A stretch of DNA of 64,000 nucleotides from Cyclobacterium amurskyense. GTDB lineage: Bacteria; Bacteroidota; Bacteroidia; Cytophagales; Cyclobacteriaceae. Every line of letters starts with the position of its first letter. The first letter of the stretch is position 1. Where the stretch lies: NCBI RefSeq assembly GCF_001050135.1, contig NZ_CP012040.1, positions 3,613,001-3,677,000 of the forward strand. Reading direction: 5' to 3'. Below the pieces are notes generated by a model. The model ran no database searches and was not told the DNA's origin. It saw nothing but the letters and a program-made list of their open reading frames with translations. Positions 23,928 through 30,920 of this stretch are shown piece by piece. Both the position numbers and the translations under genes were made by a program.

Positions 23928-24652
23928 TGAAAATGAAATTTGCTGTATTGATTTTGATACTGTGCTTAAGCGCACAAAATATTTCCTTTGCCCAGGAAAA
24001 CACCAATACTACTCCTGCTACTCAGGAACCCATCACAAGTAATAAAGCTAAAAATGAAACGGACAACAGGATATACTCACTTGCAATGAGGTACAATGAT
24101 GCTTCTGTTGCAAAATTGAAGCTGTATGAGTTGATGGAAAGAAATCCTGGCAACCTTGTCTATGCCGAAACCCTTGCCTCCATGTATTTTGAAATGGAGC
24201 AGTATGGATCAGCGGCGCTTGTTGCCTTGGATTTATTGGAAAGAAATGACAAAAGTTTGACAGGCCTAGAAGTAGCCGCGTTTTCTCTTGAACAGTTGGG
24301 TGCTTTAGAACGTGCATTGCCACATTTTGAATCCCTTCATTTATTGTCCGGAGATTTGTTCAGTTTGTACAAAGCTGGCTATTTACAATATACTCTTAAG
24401 AAATATGAGGAAGGCCTTAACTCCATTAATATGTTGATTAAGGACAGCAAGGCAGCAGAACAAAAATTAAACTTCCCGAAAGGAGAAAACAATGAAATGC
24501 AGGAAGTAAGTATGGTCGCAGCTGCTGAAAATCTTAAAGGACTGATTTATAAAGATCAGGGAAGTATGGCTGAGGCTAAAACTGCCTTTGAAGCAGCCTT
24601 GGCGATCAATCCTGACTTCGAACTAGCCAAAGAAAACTTAGCAGGATTGTAA
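23924..24652 (+). CDS. secreted tetratricopeptide-repeat protein
   Basis: 242 residues. A signal peptide is clear (MMKMKFAVLILILCLSAQNI, cleavage after SFAQ near residue 24). A Thr/Asn/Glu-rich spacer follows, then several TPR-like helical hairpins from about residue 45 (NPGNLVYAETLASMYFEM, GALERALPHFESLH, LKGLIYKDQGSMAEAKTAFE). It is probably a periplasmic scaffold; no enzyme motif is seen. It overlaps cca by 4 bp (ATGA) and is the last gene of that run. A second ATG three codons in could also be used. Confidence 0.8.
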   Translation: MMKMKFAVLILILCLSAQNISFAQENTNTTPATQEPITSNKAKNETDNRIYSLAMRYNDASVAKLKLYELMERNPGNLVYAETLASMYFEMEQYGSAALVALDLLERNDKSLTGLEVAAFSLEQLGALERALPHFESLHLLSGDLFSLYKAGYLQYTLKKYEEGLNSINMLIKDSKAAEQKLNFPKGENNEMQEVSMVAAAENLKGLIYKDQGSMAEAKTAFEAALAINPDFELAKENLAGL

Positions 24653-25158
24653 AATCCTTGCTATGATTTTATAGGTTGCTGTTTTGAGGATTTGGTCTTT
24701 TATTTTTCTTTAATCCATACGGTAGGGAATTTTAGAGGATCAGGAGCTGTGATTTTGTCAGTATTATTGTAGGAAAAATACAGTATTACTGACAAAATCA
24801 TGATTTTACCTTCCCCAAATCAGCATGATGAGGTTTTATCTCTTCAAACTACCATCCTTCCTGTTGTTTTGAAATCCGATTTTAAATAAATAATGCCGTT
24901 TGACCCAAGCTTATGCAATTGGGTTTTTCAATTGATTTCATCACTTAATAGAATGTTTATTGTCTTTTTAGGGCAATGACTGCTGTATGGGCTTTAGCCA
25001 GGTAGCCATCTGCGGTTATCTTTCTTGATTGTATATCAAGACTTAATTTGAACTAGAATTTAACAGCTAGTAAAATTCACCAATACCAAAGCCTTTCCAT
25101 CGCTTTTATTTCCATTTTAGGGAATAAAATTGCAGTTTTGCAAAAATAAAAACAGCTC
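24653..25158. other. 506-bp intergenic region with one long palindrome
   Basis: No gene found on either strand. The only clear structure is the 21-bp-arm palindrome at 24751-24799, listed separately. The rest, up to the dihydroorotase-like gene, shows nothing I can name. Confidence 0.5.
24751..24799. repeat. long inverted repeat (21-bp arms, 7-nt loop)
   Basis: The left arm runs 24751-24771 and begins GATTTTGTCAGTA. The right arm runs 24779-24799 and ends CTGACAAAATC. The arms match at 19 of 21 positions around the loop GGAAAAA. It lies about 100 bp past the TPR gene stop and is not followed by a T-run, so it is not a typical terminator. It could be a cruciform or protein-binding palindrome, or a remnant of a small mobile element. 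Confidence 0.6.
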
Positions 25159-26406
25159 ATGACCGTACGCTTCCAGTCACTGAAAATCATCACAGAAAAA
25201 GAAATCCTTCCTGCCGCTGATTATGTATTTGATGGGAAAACCATAACAGCAGCAACCACACAAAGTCCTGGTAAGGATGAAAAACTGGTAGATTGTAAAG
25301 GCTTTTTGGGTTCTAAAGGTTGGACAGATCTCAGGTGTTTTTCTGGCGAACCAGGGCAGGAATACCGCGAAACCCTTGAAAGCCTTGCCAATGCACTTAT
25401 ACAGGGAGGCATGACAGCTGCTGTATTGCTCCCCAATAGCACACCTCCCATCCAATCCAAAAGTGAGGTCGCCTATCTGAAAAACCATAGTGATTTATTG
25501 TTCCCTACTTTTCATATTCAGGCAGCAGTCACAAAAGATTTTGAAGGCAAAGAACTTACAGAAATGTTGGATTTAAACCAATATGGAGTAAATCTCTTTG
25601 GCGAAGGCTTGGTCTCCCTGTCTCATTCTGACCGCATGATGAAGGCCTTACAATACCTTCAGAAGTTTAATGGTGTATTATTTGATCAGAGTCAGGACCC
25701 AATGTTAGCACTTTTTGGGCAGATGCATGAAGGTGTTTCTTCTACTATGTTAGGTCTGAAAGGCATTCCTGATCTTGCCGAAGAAGTAGCCGTTCAAAAA
25801 AATCTTGAAATACTACGTTATACTGGAGGAAGGCTGCATTTTCAAACGGTCAGTACAAGTGGTGCCCTGGAACATATTCGAAAAGCAAAGCAGGAAGGTT
25901 TGGCAGTAACTGCTGATGTTTCTATCTACCAATTGCTTTTCACGGATGATGATTTATTGGATTTTGACACAAGGCTTAAAGTTTTACCTCCTTTCCGTGG
26001 GAAGACTCAACAAGTAGCATTAATCGATGCATTGAAAGACGGGACTATAGACGCCTTGGTTTCCAACCATATCCCACATGAGCTAGATGCAAAAAATATG
26101 GAATTTGACCACGCACCTTTTGGGATGGCTGGGTTACCTACTTTTATTCCTGCATTAGTGAAGCTATCAGAAAAATTAACTTATCCTTTGTTGATTGATA
26201 AGTTAACCAATGGTCCTCAGTCCATTTTAGGTAATCAAGCCAATGAATGGGATAGTATTACTATTTTTGATCCAAATGAAGAGTGGTTGTTTGATGAGAA
26301 AAGCAATGCTTCACTAGCGGCTAACAACCCCTATTTTAATCAATCACAGAAAGGAAAAGTAAAATACCTGATAAATCAGGGGAAAATAGAAGGGTTAAAT
26401 GAATAG
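25159..26406 (+). CDS. dihydroorotase-like protein lacking the metal ligands
   Basis: 415 residues with the amidohydrolase architecture of class I dihydroorotase: GSKGWTDLRCFSGEPGQEY, an ITADVSIYQLL-like strand, LPPFRGKTQ, SNHIPHELDA and HAPFGMAGLPTF. The catalytic HxH that normally follows the Asp (DxHVHLREPG) is replaced by R-C-F. The HCED and TPHH-type segments have lost their histidines (FDQSQDP and VSIYQLL). By analogy with non-catalytic PyrC homologues that support aspartate carbamoyltransferase, this is probably a structural rather than catalytic dihydroorotase. That role is inference. The last 8 bp overlap the first DUF4199 gene. Confidence 0.82.
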   Translation: MTVRFQSLKIITEKEILPAADYVFDGKTITAATTQSPGKDEKLVDCKGFLGSKGWTDLRCFSGEPGQEYRETLESLANALIQGGMTAAVLLPNSTPPIQSKSEVAYLKNHSDLLFPTFHIQAAVTKDFEGKELTEMLDLNQYGVNLFGEGLVSLSHSDRMMKALQYLQKFNGVLFDQSQDPMLALFGQMHEGVSSTMLGLKGIPDLAEEVAVQKNLEILRYTGGRLHFQTVSTSGALEHIRKAKQEGLAVTADVSIYQLLFTDDDLLDFDTRLKVLPPFRGKTQQVALIDALKDGTIDALVSNHIPHELDAKNMEFDHAPFGMAGLPTFIPALVKLSEKLTYPLLIDKLTNGPQSILGNQANEWDSITIFDPNEEWLFDEKSNASLAANNPYFNQSQKGKVKYLINQGKIEGLNE

Positions 26407-26914
26407 GTACTTAAAAGCCGCATTACCGTTTGGGCTATATGGCGGAGGATTATGTTTTTTGGGCTACTTGACGATTTATTTTTTAGGAATAGAACCCATC
26501 AGTATGAACCTGATTATTGGGTACCTTGTAACTCCGGTTTTTGTGTTTTTTGGAGTGAAAAACTTTCGGGACAATTTTAACGGGGGTAATTTGTATTTTG
26601 GCCAGGGAATGACGGTTGGTTTTTTTACCTATACCATCATAGCCACGCTTTCGGCTTTGTATATTTTAGGTAGTATACAGATTGATCAGGAATTATTTAC
26701 CACATTTAGACAAATCAATTTGGAGTTGATGAGCGAAAATAAAGCGATTCTTCAAGAGAAATTAAATGTGGAAGCCTATGAAGAAACCTATGCGAATATT
26801 TCTAAAATGAGCATTTTTGATGTTGCTTTAAACGATTTTTTAAGAAAAATATTCCCGGGATTGTTCTTTACCATTATAATTTCCATAATTTTAAAGAGAA
26901 ACGTTGAATTTTAA
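26399..26914 (+). CDS. DUF4199 family membrane protein (first of two)
   Basis: 171 residues with four hydrophobic segments: roughly residues 7-27, 34-52, 74-95 and 148-165. The arrangement and the long polar stretch between TM3 and TM4 (TFRQINLELMSENKA...) are those of DUF4199 proteins common in Bacteroidota. Function unknown. It overlaps the dihydroorotase-like gene by 8 bp and is followed after 11 bp by a second DUF4199 gene. Confidence 0.75.
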   Translation: MNRYLKAALPFGLYGGGLCFLGYLTIYFLGIEPISMNLIIGYLVTPVFVFFGVKNFRDNFNGGNLYFGQGMTVGFFTYTIIATLSALYILGSIQIDQELFTTFRQINLELMSENKAILQEKLNVEAYEETYANISKMSIFDVALNDFLRKIFPGLFFTIIISIILKRNVEF

Positions 26915-26925
26915 TCGTCTTTATT

Positions 26926-27474
26926 ATGGAACAACAATCAACATCTCCTGCAATGGCAGCATTGAAATCCGGAGTAACCATCGGCTTGGTAATGCTTGTC
27001 ATCTCGTTTTTAATTTATTTTATTGATTATAGTTTATTAGTTGCCGCTTGGTACGGTTTCGCCGTGTTCGTTTTATTCTTCGGACTAGTGATTTATTTCG
27101 GTATTCAGTACCGCAAGGAAATAGGTGGTTTTATGCCATATGGACCTGCTTTCCAGTTTGCCTTCGTTACTTTAATTGTCTCAGGTTTAATAAGCACCTT
27201 AGGGAATATAGTATTGTATCAGTTGATTGATCCTGGACTTTCCGAATTGTTGGTAAAAGTTCAGCTTGAAAATATGCTGGCCATGCTGGATAATTTTGGC
27301 GCTGGAGACAATATATCAAGTGACCAAATCAACGAGATGCGTACAGAGATGGAAGATGCTTTTACCTTTGCGGGACAAATCAAAGGTTTCGGGGTTTCGT
27401 TGATCATATATGCTATTTTTTCCTTAATCTTAGGTGCAATTATTAAAAAAAGAGACAAATCAACAGATTTTTAA
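26926..27474 (+). CDS. DUF4199 family membrane protein (second of two)
   Basis: 182 residues with the same layout as its neighbour: hydrophobic helices near residues 15-35, 38-58, 75-98 and 155-175, and a KKRDKSTDF tail. TM3 and TM4 are joined by a polar segment (LLVKVQLENMLAMLDNFG...). The adjacent homologue suggests tandem duplication. The next gene, a polyprenyl-phosphate glycosyltransferase, starts 7 bp later, so these may be co-expressed with cell-envelope functions. Confidence 0.75.
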   Translation: MEQQSTSPAMAALKSGVTIGLVMLVISFLIYFIDYSLLVAAWYGFAVFVLFFGLVIYFGIQYRKEIGGFMPYGPAFQFAFVTLIVSGLISTLGNIVLYQLIDPGLSELLVKVQLENMLAMLDNFGAGDNISSDQINEMRTEMEDAFTFAGQIKGFGVSLIIYAIFSLILGAIIKKRDKSTDF

Positions 27475-27481
27475 TTGAATT

Positions 27482-28441
27482 ATGCCCCAAATTTCTCTTA
27501 TTATACCTGTTTACGACGAAGAAGAATCGCTACCTGAACTTCAAGATTGGATTAAAAGGGTAATGGAAACCAAAGGGCTCAGTTATGAAATCATATATGT
27601 AGATGACGGCTCTAAAGACAACTCCTGGCAAGTGATTAAAGACTTGTCAGTCCTTGACGTAAATGTCAAAGCCATAAGGTTTGTTCGCAATTACGGTAAA
27701 TCTGCAGCTTTAAATATAGGTTTTTCCAAGGCCATTGGTGAGGTTGTGGTCACGATGGACGCTGATTTGCAGGACAGCCCTGAAGAGGTGCCTGAGCTTT
27801 ACCGTATGATCACAGAAGATGGTTTTGACCTGGTCAGTGGCTGGAAGCGTAAACGCCATGACCCAATATCTAAAACCATTCCTTCCCGCTTGTTTAATGG
27901 CGTGACCAGATTTATTTCCGGGATTAAGCTACATGATTTCAATTGTGGATTAAAGGCCTATTCAAAGAAAGTTGTCAAAAGCATAGACATTTACGGTGAA
28001 ATGCACCGTTATATTCCGCTTATAGCTAAATGGAATGGTTTTGGGAAGATAGGAGAGAAGGAAGTGGCGCATAGAGCCAGAAAATATGGTACCACCAAAT
28101 TTGGAATCGAACGTTTTGTCAATGGGTTTCTGGATTTGATTTCCGTTTCTTTCGTTAACAGATACAAGAAGAATCCCATGCATTTTTTTGGTAGTATGGG
28201 CACGCTTTCATTTATGACAGGTTTTTTGATTACGGTTTGGTTGATTTATGAGAAAATCGCTGGTCTTAGGAATGGTTTGCCAGTTAGAGAAATCACAGAT
28301 CAACCCTTGTTTTTCTTAGCACTTGTCGCATTAATTGTAGGGGTGCAGTTATTTCTCACAGGGTTTATGGCCGAAATGATGACTTCCAATAACACCCATA
28401 AAAGTGATTATAATATTGCCGACGAAATTAATAGAAAATAG
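27482..28441 (+). CDS. family 2 glycosyltransferase, polyprenyl-phosphate type with two C-terminal TM helices
   Basis: 319 residues. The GT-A domain shows SLIIPVYDEEESLPEL, YVDDGSKDNSW, RNYGKSAALNIGFSKA and the metal-binding VTMDADLQDSP. HDFNCGLKAYS and the RKYGTTKFG segment are typical of DPM1/GtrB/ArnC-like enzymes, which load a sugar on polyprenyl phosphate at the membrane. Two C-terminal hydrophobic helices (about 240-260 and 278-300) anchor it. It is two bases ahead of another GT2 gene. The donor sugar is unknown. Confidence 0.88.
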   Translation: MPQISLIIPVYDEEESLPELQDWIKRVMETKGLSYEIIYVDDGSKDNSWQVIKDLSVLDVNVKAIRFVRNYGKSAALNIGFSKAIGEVVVTMDADLQDSPEEVPELYRMITEDGFDLVSGWKRKRHDPISKTIPSRLFNGVTRFISGIKLHDFNCGLKAYSKKVVKSIDIYGEMHRYIPLIAKWNGFGKIGEKEVAHRARKYGTTKFGIERFVNGFLDLISVSFVNRYKKNPMHFFGSMGTLSFMTGFLITVWLIYEKIAGLRNGLPVREITDQPLFFLALVALIVGVQLFLTGFMAEMMTSNNTHKSDYNIADEINRK

Positions 28442-28443
28442 CA

Positions 28444-29394
28444 ATGTATTTTTCGGTGATCATTCCTGTGTACAATCGTCCTGAGGAACTCCGAAATTTA
28501 CTTCAGAGTCTAAGCAATCAGACTTTTTGTAATTTTGAAGTTGTGATAGTGGAGGATGGATCCGACTTTACTGCTGAAACTATTGCAGGAGAATTCAAAG
28601 AGAAGCTGAATATCTGTTATCACTTTCAGGAGAATACCGGGCAGGGATTTGCTCGCAACAAGGGCATGGAACTGGCAAAAGGAGATTATTTCGTTTTTTT
28701 TGACTCCGATTGTGTGATTCCTTCAGGTTATTTTAAAATACTAAATAGCGTTATCAAAGAAAGAGGCCTTGATGCACATGGTGGACCAGATGATGCCGGC
28801 GATGAATTTTCTTCCTGGCAGAAGGCCATGAACTTCAGCATGACCGCTTTCTTGACCACAGGGGGCATACGTGGAAAAATGAAGGATCCCTCCAAGTACC
28901 AGGCCCGTGGCTACAATATGGGCTTCTCCAGAGACGTATACGAAGAGGTTGGAGGCTTTATTCATCCCAATATGGCTGAAGACATTGAACTGAGCATTCG
29001 CATCAAGAAAGCAGGGTTTAAGTTGGAGTTGGTGGCAGATGCATTTGTTTACCATCACCGTAAAAATGATTTTGCCTCTTTTATTCGTCAAAGCCACCAA
29101 TTTGGCAGGAATCGTGTCTTTATCACACGGTTTCATAAAGATGCCCTCAAGCTGGTTCATTTGCTTCCAGTGGCATTTTTTATAGGATTGCTATTGCTTC
29201 CCCTTTCATTGATTATTTGTCCGGTTATAGGTTATATGATAGCAGCCTGCTATTTGCTTTGGACGGTGGCTCTATTTTTTAGTGCTTGTACTAATTTGCA
29301 AGTTGGGTTTTTAGCGGTACTCACCTCCTACGGGCAATTGATAGGTTATGGTACAGGAGTGCTTAGGGAGTACTTCTATTCCTTAATTAAATAG
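28444..29394 (+). CDS. family 2 glycosyltransferase with C-terminal membrane helices
   Basis: 316 residues. FSVIIPVYNRPEEL, VVIVEDGSD, NTGQGFARNKGM and the DxD-like FFDSDCVIP mark a GT-A family 2 enzyme. GGFIHPNMAEDIELSIRI contains the acceptor-side ED motif. Two hydrophobic helices near residues 243-290 suggest membrane anchoring. It follows the polyprenyl-type GT by two bases and is the last gene before a repeat-rich gap. Acceptor unknown. Confidence 0.87.
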   Translation: MYFSVIIPVYNRPEELRNLLQSLSNQTFCNFEVVIVEDGSDFTAETIAGEFKEKLNICYHFQENTGQGFARNKGMELAKGDYFVFFDSDCVIPSGYFKILNSVIKERGLDAHGGPDDAGDEFSSWQKAMNFSMTAFLTTGGIRGKMKDPSKYQARGYNMGFSRDVYEEVGGFIHPNMAEDIELSIRIKKAGFKLELVADAFVYHHRKNDFASFIRQSHQFGRNRVFITRFHKDALKLVHLLPVAFFIGLLLLPLSLIICPVIGYMIAACYLLWTVALFFSACTNLQVGFLAVLTSYGQLIGYGTGVLREYFYSLIK

Positions 29395-29489
29395 GATTCC
29401 TTGTTAGGAAAGATGGTGAAGGACACAACCTTCCGGCCACTGAGCTTGTGGAAGTGTTCCGGCATGTACTTAATTAACCAACCACCAGA

Positions 29490-29557
29490 ACGTCATTGTG
29501 AACCCTTTTTAGAGAGGTGTTGTGTAGGGAACGGGTGGGGCAATCCCTCCTTCGGGT
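29490..29557. repeat. CGTCATTG...GCAATC dispersed-repeat-like sequence
   Basis: ACGTCATTGTGAACCC at 29490 and GGGGCAATCCCTCC at about 29538 are the two ends of a palindrome-like repeat pattern. Similar units (CGTCATTGCGA ... GCAATC) are scattered in many bacterial genomes. Only one copy is present in the window, so the call rests on recognition of the pattern. Confidence 0.45.
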
Positions 29558-29623
29558 CTAGCGGTTTTTCTAAGAGATACTATCCCATATTCAGCAAAAG
29601 TCACTCAATTGCCAAAAGCTCAT

Positions 29624-29656
29624 AATCCCCCTTGAAAGGGGAAAAGGGGGATTTTT
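29624..29656. repeat. CCCCCTT...AAGGGGG hairpin repeat
   Basis: AATCCCCCTT (29624-29633) pairs with AAGGGGGATT (29644-29653), followed by TTT, so it could work as a terminator for the GT2 genes upstream. A related CCCCCT-rich unit occurs at 33523-33560. Such units are common dispersed repeats in Bacteroidota chromosomes. Confidence 0.6.
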
Positions 29657-29675
29657 CGATCCCTATATTTTGGAG

Positions 29676-29701
29676 TTGTCTATTGCATATTTCGGGTTCA
29701 A
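29676..29701 (-). repeat. terminal fragment of the MITE-like element
   Basis: TTGTCTATTGCATATTTCGG (29676-29695) and the next G are identical to the dinB-proximal end of copy A (1129-1149). It is followed by TTCAA (29697-29701), the same 5-mer that flanks copy A. The rest of the element is missing; the hairpin repeat lies just to the left. It is a relic or recombinant end. Confidence 0.7.
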
Positions 29702-30050
29702 TTCAAACCTATTCATTTCCCCTTTTTTTTTTAAAGCAACAACACAATAGGAATGAGCTTTTGCTTATGTACATCAAACCAAATTACAATTCATTGTACA
29801 ACCTTTACCTAGCCAAGAGAGGCAAACCCCTTAAACTAAGAGTTTTACTTAAAAAGTCCGGATATTAGGCATTTTTTATCAGTTACCGGTTAACTGTTCA
29901 ACAAAATTACCCCGGCTAAAAATCATTCAAATTTTGCCGAAAAAAACAGTTCGTATATTGATTAATGTATTTAAATATATCAATAATGTTGTTTGAATTT
30001 TATGAAGAAAAAAAGGTATTAAACAGTTTTTTTACTGTCTTACTTTTAAA

Positions 30051-30058
30051 TATCTTTG
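30051..30058 (+). promoter_or_regulatory. candidate -7 promoter element of the export operon
   Basis: TATCTTTG is an exact match to TAnnTTTG, 34 bp ahead of the wza-like ATG, which leaves a normal leader. No clear TTG lies 19-21 bp upstream; that region is T-rich. It probably starts the wza-wzc transcript. Confidence 0.55.
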
Positions 30059-30092
30059 TCAAGAATTTTAAAGTTCATTTTATTTAATAAAA

Positions 30093-30914
30093 ATGAAGCA
30101 ACTCGACAGATTATTTTTTACCCTTTTGATTTTACTTGCTGCCAGTTCTTGCGTATCCAACAAAAAGATTATCTATATGCAGGACAGGTCCGAAGAAGAC
30201 AATCCCTTATTTACAGAATCTGAGCTTGTAGCCAATAATGCTGCAGAATACTACCTGCAATACAATGATGTGGTAGACATTAATCTTAGTACCACTTCTC
30301 CTGAGCTTAATGAGATTTTTGGTATAGCTGCAGGAAACCAAACTTCAAGTACAAGTATGATGCAGGGAGCCCAAAATGGGGGAGATGTTTTTTTTATCAA
30401 TGGCTATACCCTGGATGAAAACGGTATGGTGGAATTGCCTTTGCTTGGTGAAATCAAATTATTGGGTTTAACCACCAAACAAGCCCAAGCATTGATAGAA
30501 TCAGAACTGAAAGCCTATGTCAATAAAGAAGATTTTTTTGTAAGGGTTCGTTTAGGAGGGGTTCGTTTTTCTGCCCTGGGTGAATTCAATAAGAATGGCA
30601 ATTATACCATTCTTCAAAATCGAATCAGTATTTTTCAGGCCATTGCTCATGCAGGCGATTTGACTACGACTGCCAAAAGGGATCAATTGGTCTTAATGAG
30701 ACAGTATCCTGAAGGTACCAAAACATTTCGCATTGATCTTACAGATGAAAGACTGATAGCTTCGGAATTTTATTTTATTCGTCCCAATGACATGCTTTAT
30801 GCAGAACCTATGAAAATCCGTGAATTGGGTACAGGGGTTAATTTTGTTCAAACATTTCAATTGGCGGTGACTACCCTTTCTGCCGTTTTACTTGTATTGA
30901 ACGCCATCAAATAA
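30093..30914 (+). CDS. polysaccharide export outer-membrane lipoprotein (Wza-like)
   Basis: 273 residues. A lipoprotein signal is present (LLILLAASSC, Cys20). The Poly_export domain begins at about residue 45 (EYYLQYNDVVDINLSTTSPELN). An SLBB-type domain follows (GEFNKNGNYTILQNRISIFQAI, about 165-200). A hydrophobic helix near the C-terminus (TFQLAVTTLSAVLLVLN) could form the outer-membrane helix or anchor. It is shorter than E. coli Wza (about 380) but normal for Bacteroidota. It is followed directly by the Wzc-like co-polymerase, the expected partner in a trans-envelope export complex. Confidence 0.9.
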   Translation: MKQLDRLFFTLLILLAASSCVSNKKIIYMQDRSEEDNPLFTESELVANNAAEYYLQYNDVVDINLSTTSPELNEIFGIAAGNQTSSTSMMQGAQNGGDVFFINGYTLDENGMVELPLLGEIKLLGLTTKQAQALIESELKAYVNKEDFFVRVRLGGVRFSALGEFNKNGNYTILQNRISIFQAIAHAGDLTTTAKRDQLVLMRQYPEGTKTFRIDLTDERLIASEFYFIRPNDMLYAEPMKIRELGTGVNFVQTFQLAVTTLSAVLLVLNAIK

Positions 30915-30920
30915 TTGCAA

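Larger units (their letters stand above)
29395..30092. other. 698-bp repeat-rich non-coding stretch upstream of the wza-like gene
   Basis: Small open frames here (for example 29401-29625 and 29632-29868) run through repeat sequence and have no recognisable product, so I do not call genes. The stretch holds a CGTCATTG...GCAATC-type repeat, a CCCCCTT/AAGGGGG hairpin, a 21-bp end fragment of the MITE-like element, and a candidate promoter at 30051-30058. These are listed separately. Confidence 0.6.

Noticed and set aside
29401..29868. Two short open frames (74 and 78 codons)
   Set aside because: They run through dispersed-repeat sequence and hairpins, without recognisable products or start signals.
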